Positions 57,145 to 64,000 of a DNA stretch of 64,000 nt are shown in pieces (the first letter of the stretch is position 1; each line of letters starts with the position of its first letter). The notes beneath the pieces are model-generated. The model saw only the letters and a list, made by a program, of their open reading frames with translations. It had not been told where the DNA came from and searched no databases. The position numbers were made by a program, and so were the translations under genes. Source of the stretch: JACCTU01 sp963788055 (lineage in GTDB: Bacteria > Actinomycetota > Thermoleophilia > Gaiellales > Gaiellaceae); NCBI GenBank assembly GCA_963788055.1, contig CAWBFA010000002.1, positions 372,001-436,000 of the forward strand. The letters are read 5' to 3'.

Positions 57145-58932
57145 CTAGCGGGTGTGGACAAAGGTGCTGACGCCGGCGAGCCGTCCGTAGCGGCGCTCCG
57201 TGAGGCGCCCGCGGCCCGGCCAGACGTACCACTTGCACGCCCCGCGAGGCAGCGTGTAGGCCTTGCCCGCGAACTTGCCAACCCTCGGGACGACGAGACG
57301 CGACCGCTTCGGCCAGGCCGTCAGGATCTTGCGCCGGCCGCACCAGACCTGGACGTTGTAGAAGGTCGCGTTCGGCACCGCCAGCCACTCGAGCAGGATC
57401 GGCGCCTTGACGCGTGCGCCTGCAGAGGGGTTGAAGAGCGGGGGCAGCGGCACCGCGCTCGCCTTCTCCTCGGGCGTCGAGTTCGCGGCTTCGTCGGATG
57501 CGCTGACGCGGTACTCGTATGTCGCGCGGTTGTCGATCCCGCTGTCCTTGTAGAAGTCCGCCTTGCCGTTGTAGACGACGGTCGATGCCTCGCCGCCCCG
57601 GCCCGGCGTGCGTGTCACGCGAACGCTCGCGACGTCCGACGAGAGCTTCCACTTCAGGAGCGCGAACTTGTTGCCGACCTGCGCGACGACGCCGGACAGC
57701 GACGGCGGCGTCGCGTCGTACTTGAAATTCTGCTGGCGAGGCGCACTGGTATGCCCCGCCTTGTCCGTACACGTTCCGGTGACGGTTGCCGCTGCCCCGT
57801 CAGGACCGCCGTAGCTGCCGCTCGTGCACGAGGCGACACCCGAGCCTGCGTCGGTCCCCTGGAACGTGAACGAGAAGCCGTGGTTGTACCAACCGTTCGC
57901 GTCGGGCGGCCGATCGGCAGCTGCACCCGTGACCTGCGGCGGCGTGGAGTCGTACGGGATCTCGACTCCACCCGAGCCGGAGTTGCCGGCTTTGTCGGTA
58001 CAGCTTCCGGTGACCTGACCGCGTCCGTCGGGGCCCGAGTACGTCCCGCCGCCCGAGCAACCGGCGAGCCCCGACGTCGCATCGCTGCCGCCGATCGAGA
58101 CGTTCACCGCATGCGAGTACCAGCCGTTTGAGTCCGGCGACCGGTCAGGCGATCCAGAGACGGAGGGGCCGCTCCCGTCGTAGCTGATCGTCGCGCTGCC
58201 GGTCGACGCGTTGCCCGCGACATCGGCGCAGCTGGATGGCACGGCGGCAGACGCTCCATCCGGGCCCGAATACGTGACGGCCTGACACCCTGCGACCCCG
58301 GAGAGGTTGTCTGCCGCCGTAAAGCCGACACTGACCGCGTGGTTGTACCAACCGTTCGAGTCCGGAGCTCGGCCGGGTGCTGCACCCGTGATCGATGGAG
58401 CGGTGTTGTCGTACTTGAAGCTGGGCGATGGAGCGGTCGAGCCGTTTCCGGCTACGTCACGACAGGTAACGCTGCCGGAAGCCGAGGCGCTGTCCGGACC
58501 CGAATACGAGCTCGAGCACGGCATCGGGCCCGACACCGCGTCGCTCGGCGTTGCAACGATCCCAACGGGCGCGTTGTACCAGCCCGCCTGATCGGCTGCA
58601 CGTGCGAGGCCGATGCCGCTGATCGTGGGGCTCGTCTTGTCGATCTTGATCTCGACCGGCGCGATTGAGGCTGTCCCACCGGTGGTCGTTACCGAACAGC
58701 CTCTGGTGTGGACGCCTTCAGACGTGATCGTTTCGTTCTGACAGCCCGTGACTGAGATGACGGTCCCACCTTGCAGATCGATGATCCACGTGATCGTCAC
58801 GTTGCTGCGCCACCAGCCTGCATCGCCGGCGGTACCTGAGAGGTTTGGATCACTAATCACGGGTGAAGCCGCCTCCGCCCAGGGAACAACGATCATTGCC
58901 GCAGTCATCACGAACGCGAGCGCGCGGCTCAC
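57145..58932 (-). CDS. Secreted multi-repeat Ig/HYR-like surface protein
   Basis: The 595-residue protein has a signal peptide (ALAFVMTAAMIVVPWAEAA). It then has about five repeats of about 82 residues, each with a pattern such as DNTAPSITGAAPGRAPDSNGW, YNHAVSVGFTAADNLSG and YSGPDGAS, ending C.D.AGN. A cysteine pair recurs in each repeat. The last 180 residues form a fibronectin-III-like domain (FALLKWKLSSDVASVRVTR) and a second beta domain with a basic end. Proteins of this type bind sugars or form the cell surface layer. Its start overlaps the next minus-strand gene by ATGA, linking it to the repeat-protein locus. Confidence 0.85.
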   Translation of the reverse strand: MSRALAFVMTAAMIVVPWAEAASPVISDPNLSGTAGDAGWWRSNVTITWIIDLQGGTVISVTGCQNETITSEGVHTRGCSVTTTGGTASIAPVEIKIDKTSPTISGIGLARAADQAGWYNAPVGIVATPSDAVSGPMPCSSSYSGPDSASASGSVTCRDVAGNGSTAPSPSFKYDNTAPSITGAAPGRAPDSNGWYNHAVSVGFTAADNLSGVAGCQAVTYSGPDGASAAVPSSCADVAGNASTGSATISYDGSGPSVSGSPDRSPDSNGWYSHAVNVSIGGSDATSGLAGCSGGGTYSGPDGRGQVTGSCTDKAGNSGSGGVEIPYDSTPPQVTGAAADRPPDANGWYNHGFSFTFQGTDAGSGVASCTSGSYGGPDGAAATVTGTCTDKAGHTSAPRQQNFKYDATPPSLSGVVAQVGNKFALLKWKLSSDVASVRVTRTPGRGGEASTVVYNGKADFYKDSGIDNRATYEYRVSASDEAANSTPEEKASAVPLPPLFNPSAGARVKAPILLEWLAVPNATFYNVQVWCGRRKILTAWPKRSRLVVPRVGKFAGKAYTLPRGACKWYVWPGRGRLTERRYGRLAGVSTFVHTR

Positions 58933-59447
58933 CGCAGCGTCCTCCTCACCTCGATGACGAGCCCGAGGAACGAGCCGCTCGCCGCGAGCACGGTGAAGAT
59001 CGCGAGCACCGCGAGCGTGCGCGCCGCAGCGTGGGGCTCATCGAGGACGAGCGACGCGGCGCTCACGACCGTGAGCGGCGGATCGCGGGGGTCTGCATGC
59101 GGACTCGGACGCGCCGCGATCGGAGCGCGCGTCCCGCGCCGAGCCGTCGCCGGCGCGGGACGTGCAGCTCTCGCCGCAGACTTCGAAGCTCGCTGTGGTG
59201 ATCGTGATGACGACACGCGAACCGTCGCCTGCGACGTCACCACTCGGGGGGCCCGAGCTGCCGGACGCGTCGCGATGGTGCGAGCGCCGGCCACCGGAGG
59301 TGGATCGGGCGCCGGAACCGACGCGGACTGCGGGGGCGGGTCAGGCGCCGGCGCGGCCACCGCCGCCGGTGTGCAGACGAGCCAAAGCAGACCGGTGATC
59401 ACCACCGCTCCCCCGTGCCGCAGCAACGATGACGGCTCGCCAGGCAC
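58929..59447 (-). CDS. Exported Pro/Ala-rich protein with C-terminal membrane anchor
   Basis: The 172-residue protein has a signal segment (AVVITGLLWLVCTPAAVAA). A disordered middle follows, made of repeated PAPDPPP and Arg/Ala/Ser-rich stretches. It ends with a single membrane helix (LAVLAIFTVLAASGSFLGLVI) and a short basic tail (EVRRTLR). This is a bitopic arrangement that would hold the middle region across the cell wall. No enzyme motif is seen. The start follows the big repeat gene by about 125 bp, and the end overlaps the Ig-repeat gene, so it could be an anchor or spacer for the surface system. Confidence 0.7.
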   Translation of the reverse strand: MPGEPSSLLRHGGAVVITGLLWLVCTPAAVAAPAPDPPPQSASVPAPDPPPVAGARTIATRPAARAPRVVTSQATVRVSSSRSPQRASKSAARAARPAPATARRGTRAPIAARPSPHADPRDPPLTVVSAASLVLDEPHAAARTLAVLAIFTVLAASGSFLGLVIEVRRTLR

Positions 59448-59531
59448 CCTGTGCCCTCCCTTGTGGCGCTCGTTGCGAGTCCGAAGCTAGTCGGCGGGAG
59501 CACCGTTTTCAAGACCAGTCTTTTCGGGCTG

Positions 59532-59562
59532 GTGCCCGCGGGCCGCAATGGCCCGCGGGCAC
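59532..59562. terminator. Perfect 13-bp hairpin after the repeat-protein gene
   Basis: GTGCCCGCGGGCC at 59532-59544 pairs with GGCCCGCGGGCAC at 59550-59562 around loop GCAAT. It begins 10 bp past the stop of the minus-strand repeat gene. The following sequence has no long T-tract, so it may attenuate rather than fully end transcription into the next minus-strand gene. Confidence 0.65.
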
Positions 59563-59572
59563 TTCCCGCCTC

Positions 59573-62359
59573 CTAGATCGCCAACTGCTGTGCCGACTGG
59601 AGCGCGTGATTTCGATTCGCTCCCTCGGCATCGGCGTCAGCGTCGTTCGACTGCCACGTCGGGCCGCCGCCGCCGGGGCTCCACACGAGAACCGGCGCGT
59701 TGCTGTTCTTCGGGGCGTGCTGCAATGCAGCCGCGAGGACAGCAGCGAGCTGGTGGTTCTTCGCCGACTGCCCGGCCGCCTGGATCCCGAGCTGGGCGCC
59801 TGCGCCCGACTGGGACTGCGAGGCCGTCTGATCGACGTTATTCGTGTTCTTCCCCGTTGCGTCGGACTCGACGCGGTTCGACTGCCATACCGGACCGCTT
59901 GTCCCCGGGCTGAGCACGCGGACGGGGTCGTTCACGTTCGACGCCCCTTCCGAGCACCCACACCGCGAGCGGCCGGCCTTCTGCTCTGCGAACGAGGCCA
60001 CCAGCGAACCCTGCGAGCTCCAGGACGACTGTCCGAGCGCCTGGATCCCGACCGCACCCGCCTTGCATCCGCAGCTCCCGCCGGACTGCGTCTGCGTCGC
60101 CGTCTGGTCGACGGAGTTGCGGTTCTTCGCGGTTGCGTCGCTGTCGACGCTGTTCGACTGGTACACGGATCCTTCGTTGCCGGGGCTCAGAACCCGGAGC
60201 GGCTTGTTCTCGTTCGACGCCCCGTCCTGCAGCGCCGCCGAGAACGCGGCCGCGCCCTGGTGGTTCTTCGCTTCCTGACCGGCGACCTGGATCCCGAGCC
60301 CGGTCTGGCAGCACCTTTCGCCGCCCGAGCTCGTCTGCTGCTGGGTCGCGTCCTGGTCGGACGAGTTCTTGTTGGAGGCCTCGGCGTCGCTGTCGACGCT
60401 GTTGGTCTGCCACACGTTCCCGTCCTTGCCAGGGCTCTTGACCCTGATCGGCTCGTTCGAGTTCGAGGCGTCCTTCTGGGCCGCCGCCGAGAACCCGAGT
60501 GCGAACTGCTCGTTCTTCGAGGACTGCGCGGCGACCTGGATGCCCGTCGAGCCGTCGTGGCACTTGCAACCACTGCCACCCCGCTGGGTCTGATCCACCG
60601 TCTGGTCCACGTCGTTCGAGTTCTTCGCACTCGCGTCGGAGTCGACCGAGTTGGACTGCACGACCGAACCGCCGTTCCCCGGGCTCAGCACCCGGATCGG
60701 GCCGTTGTCGTTCTTTGCATGCTCCTGCGTCGCGATCGACGCCGCCAGCGCGGCCTGCCCGTTCTTGGACTCCTGATTCGAGATCTGGATGCCCGTTCCC
60801 GAGCCGGACCCTGCCGACTGCGTCTGGGTCGTGTCCTGGTCGACGTCGTTGCGGTTGGAGGCTCGAGCGTCGCTGTCGACGCTGTTCGTCTGCCAAACGT
60901 TTCCGTCGTTGCCAGGGCTCTTGACCCTGATCGGTTCGTTGGAGTTCTTCGCTCCCTTTTGCTCAGCGGCCGAGAAGCCGAGCGCAAGCTGCTCGTTCTT
61001 CGAGGACTGGTCGGAGATCTGGATACCCGTCGAGCCGTCGTGGCACTTGCAACCGCTGCCACCCCGCTGGGTCTGATCCACCGTCTGGTCCACGTCGTTC
61101 GAGTTCTTCGCACTCGCGTCGGAGTCGACCGAGTTGGTCTGCACGACGTTGCCGCCGTTGCCCGGGCTCAGTACCCGGATCGGCGTGTTGGTGTTGCTGG
61201 GATGGTCCTGCTTCGCGATCGACGCTGCCAGCGCGGCCTGCTCGCTCTTGGCGTCCTGGTCGGCGACCTGGATGCCCGTTCCCGAGCCGGACCCTGCGGA
61301 CTGCGTCTGCGTCGCGTCCTGGTCGGACGAGTTCTTGTTGGAGGCCTCGGCGTCGCTGTCGACGCTGTTGGTCTGCCACACGTTCCCGTCCTTGCCAGGG
61401 CTCAGCACGCGGATCGACGCGTTCGTGTTCGAGGCGCCCTTCTGCTCTGCCCCGGACGCCGCCAGCGCCGCCTGCTTGCTCTTCGCATCCTGGTCGGCGA
61501 TCTGGACACCCGTCGAGCCGGACTGGCAGCCACAGGATGCGCTGCCGCCGGACGACTGCGTCTGCGTCGCCGTCTGGTCTGCGTCGTTCGAGTTGCGAGC
61601 CGTCGCGTCGGAGTCGACCGAGTTCTCCTGCGTGACGTTCCCGCCGTTCCCCGGGCTGAGCACCCGAATGGACACGTTCGTGTTCTTCGGCTTGTCCTGC
61701 GTCGCCGACGACGCGGCGAGGGCGGCCTGATGGTTCTCGGCCTCCTGGTCCGCCGTCTGGACGCCGGTCGAGCCGGACGACTGACAGCACGTTCCCTTGC
61801 CGCCGGCCGCCTGCGACTGCGTCGTGTCCTGATCCGCCGAGTTGCGGTTCGACGCATCCGCGTCGGAATCGACGGAGTTCGTCTGCGAGACCGAACCATC
61901 GTTCCCCGGGCTGCCGACGCGCACCGGCACGTTCGTGTTCGACGCACCCGTCTGCGTCGCCAACGACAGTGCCGCCGCGGCCTGCTCGTTCGCGGCCGAC
62001 TGGCTCGAGGACTGGATGCCGGTCGAGCCGGTCTGGCAGCACGCTCCGGTGCCACCGGCCGCCTGCGACTGCGTCGCGTCCTGGTCCGACGAGTTGCTGT
62101 TCGACGCCGTTGCATCGGAGTCGACGCTGTTCGTCTGGGACACCGAGCCGTCGTTCCCCGGACTGAGAACCCGGATCGAGATGTTCGTGTTGCTGGGCTG
62201 TGTCTGCGCTGCACCGGCCGCGGCTCCCGCCACCTGCCCGCTGGAGGCCGACTGGTCGACAGTCTGGCTCCCGACGGACGGCGTGTTCGCCGCCGCGATG
62301 CTCACTCCCGTGGTCAGCGAGAGCAGGCCTGCGGTGAGCGCGATGAGACATCGCTTCAT
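59573..62359 (-). CDS. Exported 11-repeat N/Q-rich protein, curli-like beta-solenoid candidate
   Basis: The 928-residue protein starts at ATG 62359 behind GGAGACAAGGA and has a signal peptide (LIALTAGLLSLTTGVSIAAA). The rest is eleven repeats of about 78-88 residues. Each has a helix- or strand-like block GIQ..DQ..K..QAALAAS.A.Q, then SNTN..IRVLSPGNDG.V.Q, then TNSVDSDA.ASN.NS.DQ..TQ.Q. Spaced Q, N, S and A residues resemble curlin repeats that stack as beta-arches. Many linkers carry a Cys pair (CC, CGC, CKC), which could cross-link units. Repeats 4 to 8 alternate between two types with a 161-residue higher-order period. No catalytic motif is seen. I infer a secreted fibre or adhesin; it has no known name. 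Confidence 0.75.
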   Translation of the reverse strand: MKRCLIALTAGLLSLTTGVSIAAANTPSVGSQTVDQSASSGQVAGAAAGAAQTQPSNTNISIRVLSPGNDGSVSQTNSVDSDATASNSNSSDQDATQSQAAGGTGACCQTGSTGIQSSSQSAANEQAAAALSLATQTGASNTNVPVRVGSPGNDGSVSQTNSVDSDADASNRNSADQDTTQSQAAGGKGTCCQSSGSTGVQTADQEAENHQAALAASSATQDKPKNTNVSIRVLSPGNGGNVTQENSVDSDATARNSNDADQTATQTQSSGGSASCGCQSGSTGVQIADQDAKSKQAALAASGAEQKGASNTNASIRVLSPGKDGNVWQTNSVDSDAEASNKNSSDQDATQTQSAGSGSGTGIQVADQDAKSEQAALAASIAKQDHPSNTNTPIRVLSPGNGGNVVQTNSVDSDASAKNSNDVDQTVDQTQRGGSGCKCHDGSTGIQISDQSSKNEQLALGFSAAEQKGAKNSNEPIRVKSPGNDGNVWQTNSVDSDARASNRNDVDQDTTQTQSAGSGSGTGIQISNQESKNGQAALAASIATQEHAKNDNGPIRVLSPGNGGSVVQSNSVDSDASAKNSNDVDQTVDQTQRGGSGCKCHDGSTGIQVAAQSSKNEQFALGFSAAAQKDASNSNEPIRVKSPGKDGNVWQTNSVDSDAEASNKNSSDQDATQQQTSSGGERCCQTGLGIQVAGQEAKNHQGAAAFSAALQDGASNENKPLRVLSPGNEGSVYQSNSVDSDATAKNRNSVDQTATQTQSGGSCGCKAGAVGIQALGQSSWSSQGSLVASFAEQKAGRSRCGCSEGASNVNDPVRVLSPGTSGPVWQSNRVESDATGKNTNNVDQTASQSQSGAGAQLGIQAAGQSAKNHQLAAVLAAALQHAPKNSNAPVLVWSPGGGGPTWQSNDADADAEGANRNHALQSAQQLAI
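60345..61403. repeat. 483-bp higher-order DNA repeat in the N/Q-rich gene
   Basis: Bases 60543-60664 and 61026-61147 (122 bp) differ at only two positions and are offset by 483 bp. Bases 60345-60437 and 61311-61403 (93 bp) are identical and offset by 966 bp, twice 483. This shows recent duplication of a two-repeat (161-codon) unit and a site prone to length change by recombination. Confidence 0.85.
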
Positions 62360-62429
62360 TCCTTGTCTCCTTCACCGTCTGAGTGGATACGCCGGGCGGG
62401 ACGCCCGACGCACTGACGCAGACGGCGCG

Positions 62430-63884
62430 CTAGCCGGGGCGCTCGAGGCGTGACGTGCGAGGCCGGAGACGTCGACGGTCTCTCGGCGTTCGCACGCGCA
62501 ACGCTCGGAAGGGCGGGACAAGAAGGAAAGACGCGGCAAGGGCGGCGAGCGCGGCCGCCACGAAAGCGGCGCTGGAGGCGCCCGTCGCGCCTCCGACCGA
62601 CGAGCCTCCCGGCGTTGGCGCGCGCGGGGCAGGCCGGGGCGCGCTTGCAGGTGGAGTCGCCGTCGAGGCGGCCCCCCTTGCGCTCGCGGCGATCGGGGCC
62701 CACGGCGCTCGCAGTGCGCTCGCCGGTCCCCCGGCGACCGGCACGGATTGCGGCCTCCGCCCGGCCGCCGGGTGCTTTCCGGCCGGCTGCGCGGCCTGCG
62801 CAGCGCCCTCGACCGGCTGGATCGCGGACACGATCGCCTCGATCGCTTCCGTGACGGCCACGGCGACCGTCGTCGACGCGGCGACGATCGCCTCGATCGC
62901 TTCCGTGACGGCCACGGCGACCGTCGTCGACGCGGCGACGATCGTCTCGGTCACCGCCGCGGTCACCTGCGCGGCAACCGAGGTGACGACGTCCGAAATC
63001 GCGTCAGCCGCAGCCGCAGCAGTGACGAGCGACGCCGCGCTTACGCTTGCGATGCCGGCCGCCGTCGCCTGTGTGACGGCAGCCGCCTCTGCAGTCGTGG
63101 TCGCGGCAACAGACGCCGCAGTGGCGTCGCCGATGCTGGCCGTTGCCTGAGTGACGGCCGTGATCGTCTGCGTCACGGCGCCGTCGTCGCCCGGGCTCCC
63201 GATCCGAATAGAGATGTTGGAATTCTGCGGCTGATACTGCGCAGCTGTTCCTTGATACTGCCCATCACCGGACCCTGAGTCGTCCGCCGCACAGTTGAAA
63301 TTCCAGTTCCAAGTCCACGTTCCGCCTGAGACGACGCTCTCGCTCGAGTCCTCTGCAGCACGGTCACAATTCCAATTCCAGTTCCAGATCCACGTGCTGG
63401 GAAGGGAAGAAACAGCGGAATTGGACTCAGTCATATCCTGAGCCGCGGGCACGGGTTCATCCGCTGCGGCGATCGGCTCCGACGCGCTCTCCGGCTCGGT
63501 CTCCCCAGCACTAGCGGTTGCGTCCTCAGTGGACGCCTGCGGGGGCGCGTCGGGGAGGATCGCAACGTCTTCCTGCTGGGGGTGATACTGCGCCTGGGTC
63601 GGCTGATACTGGCTCTCTACGGGCGCCTCGGTGGTCTGCGAAGCACTCACAGCGCCCCCGCCCGAGCTCGCCGGGGCGGGCGCGACCGTGACCGCCGGCA
63701 CCGAGAGCGCAGCCGATGCTTCCGGCGGCAACGACACCGTCGTTCCGGTGCTCGCCGCCAGCTCCTGCACGGCTGCCGCCACATCCCCCGCCGACGGGAG
63801 CGGAGGAAGAACTTCTGCTGCCGCCGGTGCAGCAGCAGAGAAATAGAAAGCGACAACCAGTGCGGCTGTTTGCGCGAACTTCAT
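62430..63884 (-). CDS. Exported low-complexity surface protein with W-N-W-N blocks, SPG motif and C-terminal anchor
   Basis: From ATG 63884 the protein has 484 residues: signal peptide (AALVVAFYFSAAAPAAA), then a Pro/Gln-rich region with QYQPTQAQYHPQQ. Two blocks follow, TWIWNWNWNCD (about residue 164) and TWTWNWNFNCA (about 189), each with one Cys. Next is QYQGTAAQYQPQNSNISIRI with GSPGDDGAVTQ, the same motif as in the 11-repeat protein. A long Ala/Thr/Val region (AVTEAIEAIVAASTTVAVAV repeated) follows. A C-terminal helix (AAFVAAALAALAASFLLVP) and an Arg-rich tail end it, as in a wall or membrane anchor. Context suggests a partner, nucleator or base of the neighbouring fibre protein. No known family. 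Confidence 0.65.
   Translation of the reverse strand: MKFAQTAALVVAFYFSAAAPAAAEVLPPLPSAGDVAAAVQELAASTGTTVSLPPEASAALSVPAVTVAPAPASSGGGAVSASQTTEAPVESQYQPTQAQYHPQQEDVAILPDAPPQASTEDATASAGETEPESASEPIAAADEPVPAAQDMTESNSAVSSLPSTWIWNWNWNCDRAAEDSSESVVSGGTWTWNWNFNCAADDSGSGDGQYQGTAAQYQPQNSNISIRIGSPGDDGAVTQTITAVTQATASIGDATAASVAATTTAEAAAVTQATAAGIASVSAASLVTAAAAADAISDVVTSVAAQVTAAVTETIVAASTTVAVAVTEAIEAIVAASTTVAVAVTEAIEAIVSAIQPVEGAAQAAQPAGKHPAAGRRPQSVPVAGGPASALRAPWAPIAASARGAASTATPPASAPRPAPRAPTPGGSSVGGATGASSAAFVAAALAALAASFLLVPPFRALRVRTPRDRRRLRPRTSRLERPG
62831..62938. repeat. Perfect 54-bp tandem duplication
   Basis: Bases 62831-62884 and 62885-62938 are identical, giving a duplicated 18-residue unit in the anchored surface protein (around AIEAIVAASTTVAVAVTE). 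Being exact in DNA, the duplication is recent. Confidence 0.9.
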
Positions 63885-64000
63885 CTTCCAACCACGTAGA
63901 TACCCAACTCGAATACGAATGAGCCGCGCGATTTGCGTCAAAACGATTGCATTGCGTCGAAGCGCGCGCTACAGTCGCTGTCGGTCGGGAAGCAAGGGGA

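Noticed and set aside
59429..62416. A 995-residue plus-strand frame opposite the repeat gene
   Set aside because: It is the mirror of the tandem repeats, so its own repeat pattern is a by-product; it has no signal peptide or ribosome site, and the minus strand has both.
62831..62938. CRISPR-like repeat array
   Set aside because: The two 54-bp copies are directly abutting and in a coding frame, with no spacers and no cas genes nearby.

Overview
The window is GC-rich and densely coded. GTG and TTG starts are common and there are many 4-bp ATGA/GTGA overlaps. Gene content (a WhiG/FliA sigma factor, an EF-G2-like paralogue, ECF sigma factors, class III cyclase regulators, short conserved proteins) fits a high-GC actinobacterium. 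A deep lineage such as Thermoleophilia is my best inference, from protein flavour only. Two tRNA genes are present (Gly-GCC, Trp-CCA); there is no rRNA, CRISPR array or intact mobile element.

Region 1 (1-11.4 kb) is a surface-polysaccharide locus. It holds a polyprenyl-phosphate sugar transferase cut by the window edge, a GT9 heptosyltransferase-like enzyme, three GT4 enzymes, a GT2 enzyme broken by a frameshift, a Wzx-type flippase and an ADP-heptose pathway. That pathway has a GmhA-HldC fusion and an HldA kinase, but the gmhB phosphatase between them is only a remnant. Other decayed pieces (an acyltransferase tail at 7.1-7.3 kb and unassigned sequence at 8.8-9.2 kb) lie here.

Region 2 (11.5-19.3 kb) holds a phospholipase-D/cardiolipin-synthase-like protein and a co-directional set of ThrE-type exporter, APC permease, Dcu-type carrier, an anchored coiled-coil protein and a PepD-type dipeptidase, which reads as an amino-acid/dipeptide module.

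Region 3 (19.9-34.4 kb) is regulatory and housekeeping. It includes a large cyclase-AAA-TPR regulator, a SnoaL-tailed sigma factor, aldehyde dehydrogenase coupled to an RNase HI-like protein, a PadR pair with a palindromic operator, the EF-G-like factor, WhiG/FliA, and an ECF sigma factor coupled to a membrane-anchored seven-bladed propeller.

Region 4 (34.3-48.4 kb) carries a tight PAP2 - lipid kinase - polyphosphate kinase - K+ channel - ANTAR regulator operon, a histidine kinase/LuxR regulator pair, a second lipid kinase, and a run of membrane and regulatory genes. Several conserved genes here, plus the GT2 gene in region 1, are interrupted by what look like single extra bases, always net +1. 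Either the assembly has insertion errors or the genes are decaying.

Region 5 (48.5-57.1 kb) is acyl-CoA/leucine-type metabolism: a biotin-dependent carboxylase beta subunit, a methylglutaconyl-CoA hydratase-like enzyme, cupin, FAD oxidase, DapA-like aldolase and an MFS carrier. A secreted HELLH metallopeptidase lies beside it.

Region 6 (57.1-63.9 kb) is the most novel part: four minus-strand genes for exported proteins. The largest has eleven N/Q-rich repeats of about 80-88 residues that resemble a curli-like beta-solenoid and show a 483-bp higher-order period. The gene before it carries the same SPG motif plus two W-N-W-N blocks. I propose this as a candidate surface-fibre (functional amyloid) system.
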